Of a stretch of 64,000 nt of DNA, positions 33,749-42,133 are shown piece after piece. Each line of letters begins with the position of its first letter. Within the stretch, counting starts at the first letter, position 1. Both the position numbers and the translations under genes were made by a program. The DNA comes from SZUA-430 sp964638635 (GTDB taxonomy: Bacteria; Pseudomonadota; Alphaproteobacteria; Micropepsales; Micropepsaceae). The notes under the pieces are model-generated. The model was not told the DNA's origin. It made no database searches and saw only the letters and a list, made by a program, of their open reading frames with translations. Where the stretch lies: contig CAZXAQ010000002.1 in NCBI GenBank assembly GCA_964638635.1, positions 1-64,000 on the forward strand, in the 5' to 3' direction.

Positions 33749-35377
33749 ATGGCGCGGTTTATCTTCATCACCGGCGGCGTGGTCTCCTCCTTAGGAAAAG
33801 GTCTCGCTTCTGCGGCACTCGGCTCGCTTCTTCAAGCGCGCGGGTTCAAGGTTCGTTTGCGTAAGCTCGATCCGTATCTCAACGTCGATCCGGGCACGAT
33901 GTCGCCGTATCAGCACGGCGAAGTGTTCGTCACCGACGACGGCGCGGAAACCGATCTCGACCTCGGTCACTACGAACGCTTCACCGGCGTGTCGGCGACC
34001 AAGGGCGACAACATCACGACGGGCCGGCTTTATCTCGACATTCTGACGCGCGAACGGCGCGGGGATTATCTGGGTGCCACGATCCAAGTGATTCCGCACG
34101 TCACGAACGCCATCAAAGCTTTCGTCGTGGACAACACGGACGACGTGGACTTCGTGCTGTGCGAGATCGGCGGCACGGTGGGCGACATCGAGGGCTTGCC
34201 GTTCTTCGAGGCGATCCGCCAGATCAAGAACGACTTGGGCCGCGGCCAAGCGCTTTACATTCACGTGACGCTGGTTCCGTATATCGCGGCGTCGGGCGAA
34301 CTGAAGACGAAGCCGACGCAGCATTCCGTGAAGGAGCTTCGCTCGATCGGTATTCAGCCGGACATTGTGCTCTGCCGGTCGGATCGCGAGATTCCGGCGG
34401 ACGAGCGCGGCAAGATCGCGCTGTTCTGCAACGTGCGACCGTCGAGCGTGATTCAAGCGCTCGACGTGAAGACGATTTACGAAGTGCCGCTCAGCTATCA
34501 CGCGCAGGGACTTGACGACGAGGTGCTGTCGATCTTCGGCATCAACGATGCCGCTGCACCGAAGCTCGATCGTTGGAAGACGGTCGTGAAGCGGATCAAG
34601 GACCCCGAAGGCGAGGTTAAGGTCGCGATCGTCGGCAAGTACACGGGGCTGCTTGATGCGTACAAGTCGCTGAACGAAGCGCTGACGCATGGCGGCATCG
34701 CGAACAACGTACGCGTGAAGGCGGAGTGGATCGAGTCCGAGATCTTCGAGCAGCCGGGACATATTCAGGCGCTGGAAGACGTGCATGCCATTTTGGTGCC
34801 TGGCGGGTTCGGCGAGCGCGGCACGAAGGGCAAGATCGAGGCCGCGAAGTTCGCGCGCACGCGCAAGGTGCCGTATTTCGGGATTTGCTTTGGGCTGCAG
34901 ATGGCGGTGATCGAAGCGGCGCGCAATCTGCTCAACATCGAGGATGCGAGTTCGACGGAGTTTGGACCTTGCAAACATATTCTGGTCGGGTTGATGACCG
35001 AATGGATGCAGGGCAATCAGCTCGAGAAGCGCGCGGCGGGTGGCGATCTGGGCGGAACGATGCGGCTCGGCAAGTATCCGGCGCTGTTGAAGCGCGGGAG
35101 CAAGGTCGCCGAGATTTACGGGACGACCGAGATCGAGGAGCGCCACCGGCATCGCTACGAGGTGAACCTCGACTATCGCGAGGCGTTGGAGAAGGTGGGC
35201 TTCATCTTCTCCGGCATGTCGCCGGACGGGCTGTTGCCGGAGATTTGCGAGCGCAATGACCATCCGTGGTTCATCGGCGTGCAGTATCACCCGGAGCTGA
35301 AGTCGCGGCCGTTCGAGCCGCACCCGCTGTTCGCGAGCTTCATCAAGGCGGCGGTGGATCAGGCGCGGTTGGTGTAG
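33749..35377 (+). CDS. pyrG: CTP synthase
   Basis: A 542-residue enzyme that aminates UTP to CTP with ATP and glutamine. The synthetase domain begins MARFIFITGGVVSSLGKGLASAALG and contains KLDPYLNVDPGTMSPYQHGEVFV and CEIGGTVGDIE. The class-I glutamine amidotransferase domain (about 290-540) has the nucleophile cysteine in YFGICFGLQMAVIE and the His-Glu pair in GVQYHPELKSRPFEPHPLF. Length and all key motifs are normal. Confidence 0.97.
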   Translation: MARFIFITGGVVSSLGKGLASAALGSLLQARGFKVRLRKLDPYLNVDPGTMSPYQHGEVFVTDDGAETDLDLGHYERFTGVSATKGDNITTGRLYLDILTRERRGDYLGATIQVIPHVTNAIKAFVVDNTDDVDFVLCEIGGTVGDIEGLPFFEAIRQIKNDLGRGQALYIHVTLVPYIAASGELKTKPTQHSVKELRSIGIQPDIVLCRSDREIPADERGKIALFCNVRPSSVIQALDVKTIYEVPLSYHAQGLDDEVLSIFGINDAAAPKLDRWKTVVKRIKDPEGEVKVAIVGKYTGLLDAYKSLNEALTHGGIANNVRVKAEWIESEIFEQPGHIQALEDVHAILVPGGFGERGTKGKIEAAKFARTRKVPYFGICFGLQMAVIEAARNLLNIEDASSTEFGPCKHILVGLMTEWMQGNQLEKRAAGGDLGGTMRLGKYPALLKRGSKVAEIYGTTEIEERHRHRYEVNLDYREALEKVGFIFSGMSPDGLLPEICERNDHPWFIGVQYHPELKSRPFEPHPLFASFIKAAVDQARLV

Positions 35378-35404
35378 GGGTTTCGCGGCGCGCGTTTGGC
35401 CCCA

Positions 35405-35673
35405 TCGAGTCAGAACGTGGAACACGAAGGCCACGAAGGTTGCACCAAGCGCCACCAAGACGCTGAGGGTGCGGAGTGTCCTGCTGTCTAATCACACTGC
35501 CTTCCGGGCGCGAAGCACCCACGTGAACTTTGGCGCTTGAGCCGCGCCGCCGGATGAGCGCTTCGCGCCCAAGAATTGTCTGGTGGCTAGACCGCAGGAT
35601 TCGGCGACGCCGCAGCGTCTTGGTGGCGCTTGGTGCAACCTTTGTGGCCTTCGTGTTGCACTTTCTGACTCGA
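35405..35673. repeat. foldback element with 61-bp terminal inverted repeats
   Basis: The arms at 35405-35465 and 35613-35673 are inverted copies with three mismatches in 61 bases. They begin TCGAGTCAGAA and contain a doubled ACGAAGG. The 147-base interior holds a further inverted pair, GGGCGCGAAGC and GCTTCGCGCCC. No transposase is encoded. It fills most of the 317-base gap between pyrG and kdsA and looks like a MITE-like or other non-autonomous palindromic element. Confidence 0.85.
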
Positions 35674-35694
35674 TAGAGCCCGCCACGCTCAAGG

Positions 35695-36543
35695 CTATTG
35701 CACCGCTTGATGCACGGCTTTCAGTGTGGTGAGCAGGTCGGCGGCGCTGCTCAGCGGTAGGCAGCTGGGGCCGTCGCACAACGCTTTGTCGGGGTCGGTG
35801 TGGAACTCCAGGAAGACGCCGTCGGCGCCTGATGCGACCGCTGCTTTGGCGATGACGGAGACGCCTTCGCGGCGGCCGCCCGTGGAGGCGCCGCTGGTGC
35901 GCGGGTCGGCTCCCGGGAGTTGGACGGCGTGGGTGGCGTCGATCGTGACGGGGACGCCGAGCTTTTGCATTTCGCCGATGGCCAGCATGTCGACGACGAG
36001 GTTGTTGTAGCCGAACGACGAACCGCGTTCGCAAAGCACGATGTCGAGTTTCGGTGCTGCCTCGCGCGATTTGGTGATGATGTTCTTGCAGTCCCACGGG
36101 GCCAGGAACTGCGCCTTCTTCACGTGCAGCCAGCCGCCGGCCGCTTCGGTTGCGCGCGCGGCGGCGACGACGAGATCGGTTTGGCGGCAGAGGAAGGCCG
36201 GGATCTGCACGATGTCGGCGACGGCCGCGACGGGCGCCGCTTGATCGACTTCGTGGATGTCGGTGGCGATGGGCACGTTTAGTTGCTTCTTCACTTCGGC
36301 AAGCATCGCGAGGCCGTCTTTCAGGCCGGGGCCGCGGTAGCTCTTGATCGAGGAGCGGTTCGCTTTGTCGAAGCTTGCTTTGAAGACGTAGGGCAGGCCG
36401 AGTTTCGCGGTGACCTCTTTGAGGTGACGGCCGACGGTCAGCGCCAACTCCAGGCTCTCAAGGACGTTCAATCCGGCGATGACGAGCAGCGGCTGACCCG
36501 CGCCCAGCGAGATGTTCCAACGCTTCAGGTGAACGACCGACAT
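35695..36543 (-). CDS. kdsA: 3-deoxy-8-phosphooctulonate synthase (KDO-8-P synthase)
   Basis: A 282-residue enzyme that condenses phosphoenolpyruvate and arabinose-5-phosphate to KDO-8-phosphate for lipopolysaccharide. Motifs include LVIAGLNVLESLELAL near the start, FKASFDKANRSSIKSYRGPGL split around residue 60, PIATDIHEVDQAAPV, QIPAFLCRQTDLV and VTIDATHAVQLPG. It is normal in length. In most alphaproteobacteria kdsA lies between pyrG and eno on the same strand; here it is inverted, beside the foldback element. Confidence 0.94.
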   Translation of the reverse strand: MSVVHLKRWNISLGAGQPLLVIAGLNVLESLELALTVGRHLKEVTAKLGLPYVFKASFDKANRSSIKSYRGPGLKDGLAMLAEVKKQLNVPIATDIHEVDQAAPVAAVADIVQIPAFLCRQTDLVVAAARATEAAGGWLHVKKAQFLAPWDCKNIITKSREAAPKLDIVLCERGSSFGYNNLVVDMLAIGEMQKLGVPVTIDATHAVQLPGADPRTSGASTGGRREGVSVIAKAAVASGADGVFLEFHTDPDKALCDGPSCLPLSSAADLLTTLKAVHQAVQ

Positions 36544-36618
36544 TTCACTCTCCCGGCTGACAGGGGCGCATGGGTAGCACCGTGCGCCCCGGCCAGGCTA
36601 GAGCGGGAAATGCGATCG

Positions 36619-37014
36619 TTAAGCGCCTGTCACCAGGGCCATGAGGGCACCTACCAAGGCGCCGATAATCAAGAGAAGCGCCGCAAGGCCCTGGACCATG
36701 AAGCCCGTCGAGCGCTGATCGGCGGCTTTGGTGTAACCTTGCATGTACATGACGCGGCCGATGATCCAGACGAGGCCCACGGCTGCGACGATGCGCGCGT
36801 CCCAATAGGCGGCGCTCATCCAAAGCGCTGCTAGGAAGATGGGCAACCATTCGAGCGTGTTCATCTGTACACGGAACACACGTTCAAAGTCCGGGTTGCC
36901 GGTGATCGCCGGCGCTTTGACGCCGTGCTTCTGGCGGGCGGCACCAACCTGGATGCCCATGTAGGAATACAGCAGCAACGCCGCGACGGTGACGAGAACG
37001 ATCCACGGTGACAT
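36619..37014 (-). CDS. MAPEG family membrane protein
   Basis: A 131-residue protein with four predicted membrane helices. The family region is FERVFRVQMNTLEWLPIFLAAL with the later WIIGRVMYMQGYTK, typical of microsomal glutathione-transferase-like MAPEG proteins. The substrate is unknown. It lies upstream of kdsA on the same strand. A second MAPEG gene is found at 41717-42115. Confidence 0.85.
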   Translation of the reverse strand: MSPWIVLVTVAALLLYSYMGIQVGAARQKHGVKAPAITGNPDFERVFRVQMNTLEWLPIFLAALWMSAAYWDARIVAAVGLVWIIGRVMYMQGYTKAADQRSTGFMVQGLAALLLIIGALVGALMALVTGA

Positions 37015-37169
37015 TGATTTCTCCCCTCAAGGTATCGGCCGCTCCGACGCAAGGGCGACTCGCTGCGGCTAGGCTAGAGGGGTTGGCCGAAAAAAGAGAG
37101 GGGTGGGCTTTCGCGGGGGCTGCGCTTTCGCTATGACGCCCGCGCAAACGTTAAGGACCAAAACCGCCC

Positions 37170-38429
37170 ATGACCGCCATCATCGACATTCGCGGACGCG
37201 AAATCCTGGATAGCCGCGGCAATCCGACCGTGGAGGTTGATGTCGAGCTTGAAGGCGGGATCGTGGGCCGTGCGGCGGTGCCTTCAGGGGCTTCGACGGG
37301 CGCGCATGAGGCGGTCGAGAAGCGCGACGGCGGCAAGCGCTATGGCGGCAAGGGCGTCGAGCAAGCGGTGGCGGCGGTGAACGGCGAGATCTTCGACACG
37401 TTGTCGGGGATGGAGGCAGAGGCACAGCTCCACATCGACCGGACGTTGATCGATCTCGATGGAACGCCGAACAAGAGCCGGTTGGGCGCAAACGCGACAT
37501 TGGGCGTTTCGCTTGCGGTTGCGCATGCGGCGGCGAAGGCGCGTGGACAGGAGCTCTTCCGCTATGTCGGCGGGGCGAAGGCGCATGTGTTGCCGGTGCC
37601 GTTCATGAACATCATCAACGGCGGTGCGCATGCCGACAATCCGATCGACTTTCAGGAGTTCATGATCCTGCCCGTGGGCGCGCCGACGTTTCGCGAGGCG
37701 CTGCGCATGGGGGCGGAGGTCTTTCATGCTCTGAAGAAGGCGCTGAAAGATGCCGGGCACAACACGAATGTCGGCGACGAAGGCGGGTTTGCGCCGAACC
37801 TGAAATCGGCGGACGAGGCGTTGTCGTTTGTCATGCGCGCGGTCGAGGCCGCGGGCTACAAGCCCGGCGAGCACGTGAAGCTTGCGCTCGATCCCGCGTC
37901 GACGGAGTTTTTCAAGGACGGCATCTATCATCTGGAAGGGGAGGGCAAGAAGCTGGACTCCGGCGCGATGGCGCGATTCTATGAGGATCTGTGTAAGCGC
38001 TATCCGATCGTTTCGATCGAAGACGGGATGGCGGAAGACGATTGGGCGGGGTGGAAGACGCTGACCGATCTGGTCGGCAAGAAGGTTCAGTTGGTTGGCG
38101 ACGATCTGTTCGTGACGAACCCGAAGCGGCTGCGCGAAGGGATCGCGAAGGGTGTCGCGAACGCGATCCTGATCAAGGTGAACCAGATCGGGACGCTGTC
38201 TGAGACGCTGGATGCGGTCGAGGTCGCGCACAAGGCGGGATACAAGGCGGTGATGTCGCATCGCTCCGGCGAGACGGAGGATACGACGATCGCGGACCTC
38301 GCGGTGGCCACGAATTGCGGGCGGATCAAGACGGGCTCGGCGTCGCGGTCGGACCGGCTCGCCAAGTACAACCAGCTGCTGCGCATTGAAGAGGCGTTGG
38401 GCCCGTCTGCGGTTTACGCGCAGCTTTGA
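37170..38429 (+). CDS. eno: enolase
   Basis: A 419-residue glycolytic enzyme converting 2-phosphoglycerate to phosphoenolpyruvate. The N-terminus IIDIRGREILDSRGNPTVEV is characteristic; the flexible loop is PSGASTGAHEAVEKRDG, the substrate histidine lies in GGAHADNPIDFQEFM, and the metal and active-site residues are in VSIEDGMAEDDWAG, LVGDDLFVTNPKRL and IKVNQIGTLSETLD. The signature VMSHRSGETED is intact. The stop codon overlaps the next start by one base (TGATG). Confidence 0.97.
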   Translation: MTAIIDIRGREILDSRGNPTVEVDVELEGGIVGRAAVPSGASTGAHEAVEKRDGGKRYGGKGVEQAVAAVNGEIFDTLSGMEAEAQLHIDRTLIDLDGTPNKSRLGANATLGVSLAVAHAAAKARGQELFRYVGGAKAHVLPVPFMNIINGGAHADNPIDFQEFMILPVGAPTFREALRMGAEVFHALKKALKDAGHNTNVGDEGGFAPNLKSADEALSFVMRAVEAAGYKPGEHVKLALDPASTEFFKDGIYHLEGEGKKLDSGAMARFYEDLCKRYPIVSIEDGMAEDDWAGWKTLTDLVGKKVQLVGDDLFVTNPKRLREGIAKGVANAILIKVNQIGTLSETLDAVEVAHKAGYKAVMSHRSGETEDTTIADLAVATNCGRIKTGSASRSDRLAKYNQLLRIEEALGPSAVYAQL

Positions 38430-39712
38430 TGTCGGGCGACACGAAAGCTCTGGAGGCGAAAGCGCGGACGGGCGACGTGGCGGCGCAGTTTGAGCTTGCC
38501 GTGGCTCTTGACCGCGCGGGCAATCGAATTGTGGCGACGTCGTGGCTCGAGGCCGCGGCGGCAGGCGGCCATGTCGAGGCTTTGGCGCTTGTTGCCGTGC
38601 GCGATCTGCAGGGGATCGAGACGCCGCCGGCGCCGGCGCGTGCGCGGGAACGGTTGGAGCGTGCGGTTTCGCTCGGCGGCAACACGGCGCGGCGGCTGCT
38701 CGCGTCGTTGGTGGCTACCGGCGGCTTTGGCGTGCCGGATTGGCGGCGCGCAATGAGCCTCACCATCGATGCGGCGCGGGCGAACGACTGGCAGGCGTTG
38801 AGGCATCTTGCTTTGCTTGTCGAGATGGCGGCGCCGCGGTCGCCGCTTGCCGAAGATCTGTTGCTGCGCGCGGGACTGATGGGGGACGGGCTCTCGGGGT
38901 TCGCCATCATGCGGCGGAAGGAAGTGCATGGGCGGACGCTGGCGCCAGAGCGCGCGTTCAGCGCTTGGCGGGAGGGGATGCAGAAGATCAGGCATCCGCT
39001 CGCCGACCGGGTCGTTGGCGTTACCGCCGGGCCAGTGGTGACCAAACCGCCGGAAGGGTATCCGGACTTCGAAAAAATCGCGGAGCTGATCAAAGATCCA
39101 CCGGGGCTGTCGTTCAAAGAGCCGTTAGCGGTTAGCGATCAGCCTTATGTGCGCCGGTTCGATGGTCTTCTGACCGTGGAAGAGTGCGAGTACATCATCG
39201 GGCTTTCGTCGCGGCTGCTCGCGCCGGCCAGCGTCATCGATGGCGCGGCGGGGCAGGGCAAGCAGAGCGGGTTGCGCACGAACAGCGTCGCGGTGTTCTG
39301 GCCGGTGCAACAGGACATCGTTCTGCATGCGATCAATCTGCGCTTGGCAAAGGCGGCTGGATTGCCGTTCGAGAACGGCGAGATGATAAACATCTTGATG
39401 TACAAGCCCGGCGAAGAGTATCGCGCGCACTTCGACTTCTTCGCGCCGGAGATTGCCGCGGCCGACCGCAGCGGCCAGCGCATTCGCACGCTCCTCGTCA
39501 CCCTGAACAGCGGCTACGGCGGCGGCGAGACGCATTTCATCAGCGCGAATATGAAGTTGAAAGGCGAGGCGGGCGACGCGGTTCTGTTCCACAATTGCGA
39601 TGCTGCAACCGGTGCGCCGGATCGCGCCACGTTGCACGCGGGGCTTCCGGTGACGAGCGGTCAGAAATGGCTGCTGTCGAAGTGGTTTCGCGAAAAGCCA
39701 TTCGTGATCTGA
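38429..39712 (+). CDS. 2OG-Fe(II) oxygenase (prolyl 4-hydroxylase-like) with N-terminal helical repeats
   Basis: A 427-residue protein. The N-terminal half (about 1-170) consists of Sel1/TPR-like helical repeats such as GDVAAQFELAVALDRAG and AAAGGHVEALAL. The C-terminal half (about 225-427) is a prolyl 4-hydroxylase-type dioxygenase domain: the iron ligands are His and Asp in YRAHFDFF, the distal His in LHAGLPVTSG, followed by the 2-oxoglutarate-binding KWLLSKW. It should hydroxylate a protein or peptide target in the cytoplasm. It is coupled to eno by TGATG and followed by ftsB. Confidence 0.85.
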   Translation: MSGDTKALEAKARTGDVAAQFELAVALDRAGNRIVATSWLEAAAAGGHVEALALVAVRDLQGIETPPAPARARERLERAVSLGGNTARRLLASLVATGGFGVPDWRRAMSLTIDAARANDWQALRHLALLVEMAAPRSPLAEDLLLRAGLMGDGLSGFAIMRRKEVHGRTLAPERAFSAWREGMQKIRHPLADRVVGVTAGPVVTKPPEGYPDFEKIAELIKDPPGLSFKEPLAVSDQPYVRRFDGLLTVEECEYIIGLSSRLLAPASVIDGAAGQGKQSGLRTNSVAVFWPVQQDIVLHAINLRLAKAAGLPFENGEMINILMYKPGEEYRAHFDFFAPEIAAADRSGQRIRTLLVTLNSGYGGGETHFISANMKLKGEAGDAVLFHNCDAATGAPDRATLHAGLPVTSGQKWLLSKWFREKPFVI

Positions 39713-39780
39713 GCGGCGGTTAATTCGGCTTAACTCAATTCCGCTTGCCGGAGTCTGGCGCTTGTGTTTCGATTCCGGCG

Positions 39781-40104
39781 ATGGACGAACAAGCGACGAT
39801 GGCGCCGCGCAGCAACACGCGAGGGGTGGGTTTCACCCTCGTGATCATCGCGCTCGTGATCTATTTCGGCTACTTCGCGATCTATGGGAAGCACGGGCTC
39901 GTCAACTGGATCCGGCTGCAGGAAGAGATCGCGCTGAAGCAGGGCGAGCTCGACCGCACGAAGGCGGAGCGGGCGGCGCTTGAGCATCGCGTGCGGCTGC
40001 TGCGCCCTGAGAGCGTCGATCCCGACCTTCTGGAGGAGCAAGCGCGGGCGCGGCTGGGCCTCACCCAGGGCGATGAAGTCGTCATCCTGAAGGACAAAAG
40101 GTAG
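39781..40104 (+). CDS. ftsB: septum formation initiator family protein (FtsB/DivIC-like)
   Basis: A 107-residue protein with one membrane helix (about 17-35), a coiled coil (RLQEEIALKQGELDRTKAERAALEHRVRLL broken over residues 45-75) and the closing DLLEEQARARLGL that is typical of FtsB/DivIC proteins. These connect FtsQ and FtsL in the divisome. The position between eno and pdhA is the usual one in alphaproteobacteria. Confidence 0.87.
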   Translation: MDEQATMAPRSNTRGVGFTLVIIALVIYFGYFAIYGKHGLVNWIRLQEEIALKQGELDRTKAERAALEHRVRLLRPESVDPDLLEEQARARLGLTQGDEVVILKDKR

Positions 40105-40193
40105 GCTGTTGCAGCGCAGCACAGCCACGCGCCTTGCGCCCACTTGGGGCGGACGGTACAGGAACGCCCGAGGACCAAAGGATACACGCACGA

Positions 40194-41201
40194 ATGGCGA
40201 AAGCCGACACGGCCAGCCGCGCCGCCGCGCCTGCGAGGCCCAAGCCCGCCAAGGACGAGCTGCTGCGTTATTACCGCGAAATGCTGTTGATCCGGCGCTT
40301 CGAGGAGAAGGCGGGACAGCTTTACGGCATGGGGCTGATCGGCGGGTTCTGCCACCTCTATATCGGGCAGGAAGCCGTCGTCGTGGGCATGCAGGCCGCG
40401 ATCGGCGAGGGCGATCAGGTGATCACCGCGTATCGCGATCACGGGCACATGCTCGCGTGCGGCATGGACCCGGCCGGCGTGATGGCGGAGCTGACGGGGC
40501 GGAGCGGCGGCTACTCGAAGGGCAAAGGCGGCTCGATGCACATGTTCAGCCGCGAGAAGAATTTCTTCGGCGGACACGGTATCGTTGGCGCGCAGATCCC
40601 GCTCGGGACGGGGCTCGCGTTTTCGAACAAGTACAAGGGCACGGATCGGGTGTGCCTCACCTATTTCGGCGACGGCGCGGCGAACCAAGGGCAGGTGTAC
40701 GAAAGCTTCAACATGGCGGAGCTTTGGAAGTTGCCGGTCGTTTACGTGATCGAGAACAACCAATATGCGATGGGAACGTCGCTGGCGCGGGCGAGTGCGG
40801 AGACGCATCTCTACAAACGCGGGGCGTCGTTCAACATTCCGGGCGAGGAAGTCGACGGCATGGACGTGCTGGCCGTTCGCGAGGCTGGCGACCGTGCGGT
40901 GAAATGGTGCCGCGAGGGCAAGGGGCCGATCATTCTGGAGATGAAGACCTATCGCTATCGCGGGCACTCGATGTCGGACCCGGCAAAGTATCGCACACGC
41001 GAGGAAGTCGACCACGTGCGTGAGACGTCGGACCCGATCGACCACGTGCGCAAGATGCTGCTCGACGGGCAAATCGCGAGCGAAGAGCAGCTGAAAGACA
41101 TCGACAAAGACATTCGCGCGGTGGTCAACCATGCGGCCGAATTCGCGCAGACCTCACCGGAGCCCGATCCGTCGGAGCTTTGGACGGACATCATTCACTG
41201 A
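40194..41201 (+). CDS. pdhA: pyruvate dehydrogenase E1 component, alpha subunit
   Basis: A 335-residue subunit. The thiamine diphosphate motif is seen as YFGDGAANQGQVYESFNMA to ENNQYAMG; earlier IGGFCHLYIGQEAV and GHGIVGAQIPLGTG fit the alpha chain, and the phosphorylation-loop-equivalent YRYRGHSMSDPAKYRTREE is intact. With PdhB it decarboxylates pyruvate and transfers acetyl to lipoyl groups. Two unrelated small genes lie between pdhA and pdhB. Confidence 0.96.
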   Translation: MAKADTASRAAAPARPKPAKDELLRYYREMLLIRRFEEKAGQLYGMGLIGGFCHLYIGQEAVVVGMQAAIGEGDQVITAYRDHGHMLACGMDPAGVMAELTGRSGGYSKGKGGSMHMFSREKNFFGGHGIVGAQIPLGTGLAFSNKYKGTDRVCLTYFGDGAANQGQVYESFNMAELWKLPVVYVIENNQYAMGTSLARASAETHLYKRGASFNIPGEEVDGMDVLAVREAGDRAVKWCREGKGPIILEMKTYRYRGHSMSDPAKYRTREEVDHVRETSDPIDHVRKMLLDGQIASEEQLKDIDKDIRAVVNHAAEFAQTSPEPDPSELWTDIIH

Positions 41202-41228
41202 GATGCGGGGAAGATGAGGAGTGTTTCC

Positions 41229-41687
41229 ATGAGAGCTTCGATCTCCGCCATCGCGGTGGCAGCGCTCGCCGCGTCTGCGGCGCCGCTTGCCGCGAAGCCG
41301 CCCGTTCCGCCGCCGGTGCTGATGGCGAACGGGCCGAACCTGGTGCCGATCCCCTCGCGCATGGCGAAGGGCACAATCTCGGTGCGCAACACCGGCACCG
41401 TGGCCGCGGGGCCGTTCAAGGTGACGGTCGAGTGCAAGACGAAGTGCGCCGATCCCGCGCCGGCCGATGCGGCGCCCTACACGGATGGGGCGTTTCCGAA
41501 CAAGATCACGGTGTCGGTGCCGGGCCTCTCGCCGGGGCACGTCTACAATCACAAGATCGCGTTTTGGGACAGTTTGGTTTGGCGCTCCGGCAACTACGAA
41601 TTCACGGTCGTGGCCGATGCCGCCAATACGGTCGCGGAGACCGACGAAACGGACAACAGCGGCGGCACCGTCTTTGGCGTGCCGTGA
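41229..41687 (+). CDS. exported CARDB-like domain protein
   Basis: A 152-residue protein with a signal peptide (MRASISAIAVAALAASAAPLAA). The mature region is an Ig-like beta-sandwich resembling CARDB: ISVRNTGTVAAGPFKV early on and VADAANTVAETDETDN at the end. Two cysteines in VECKTKCADP could pair. The ATG at 41229 is preferred over 41214 because AGGAG lies 7 bases before it. It sits in the pyruvate dehydrogenase gene series without an evident link to that enzyme. Confidence 0.78.
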   Translation: MRASISAIAVAALAASAAPLAAKPPVPPPVLMANGPNLVPIPSRMAKGTISVRNTGTVAAGPFKVTVECKTKCADPAPADAAPYTDGAFPNKITVSVPGLSPGHVYNHKIAFWDSLVWRSGNYEFTVVADAANTVAETDETDNSGGTVFGVP

Positions 41688-41716
41688 CGCACTTGAATTG
41701 AGGGGAGACTGAACGC

Positions 41717-42115
41717 ATGTCGATCGAATTGACAATGTTGGCGCTGAGCGTGGCGCTGCTGTTCGTGCTGGTGGTGATACAGGCGGCGGCGGGAACCCAA
41801 GCGCAGGGCATGATGAACATGGCGAACGCGCGCGACAATCTGGGGCCGCCGTCGGTTTGGCAGGCGCGCACGAAACGCTGCGTCGATAACCACCGCGAGG
41901 GGCTTATCATGTTTGCGCCGCTTGCGTTGATCGCTGCGCATCAAGATATCTCGACGACCATGACGGTTTGGGGCGCGCAACTCTTCTTCTATTCGCGCGT
42001 CGCTCATGCGGTCGTTTATCTCGCAGGGTTGCCTTATATCCGTCCGCTGTTCTGGAGCGTCGGCATTGTGGGTACGATTATGATGTTCTTGGCTTTGTTC
42101 GGTATCGGCGCCTAA
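41717..42115 (+). CDS. MAPEG family membrane protein
   Basis: A 132-residue protein with four predicted helices. VWQARTKRCVDNHREGLIMFAPLALIAA is the core region of the family (split over residues 47-75), followed by AQLFFYSRVAHAVVYL. The AraY-like FYSRVAHAVVYLAGLPYIR phrase is typical of bacterial MAPEG proteins. It lies between the CARDB gene and pdhB, 18 bases before the latter, and probably shares the transcript. Confidence 0.85.
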   Translation: MSIELTMLALSVALLFVLVVIQAAAGTQAQGMMNMANARDNLGPPSVWQARTKRCVDNHREGLIMFAPLALIAAHQDISTTMTVWGAQLFFYSRVAHAVVYLAGLPYIRPLFWSVGIVGTIMMFLALFGIGA

Positions 42116-42133
42116 CCCGGATACACTCGCGAA

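Noticed and set aside
33791..35458. A 555-codon open frame on the minus strand opposite pyrG
   Set aside because: Shadow frame; pyrG on the + strand is complete and conserved.
35492..35694. Possible coding sequence in the interior of the foldback element
   Set aside because: The open frame only continues a shadow frame of kdsA and shows no similarity to a transposase or other protein.
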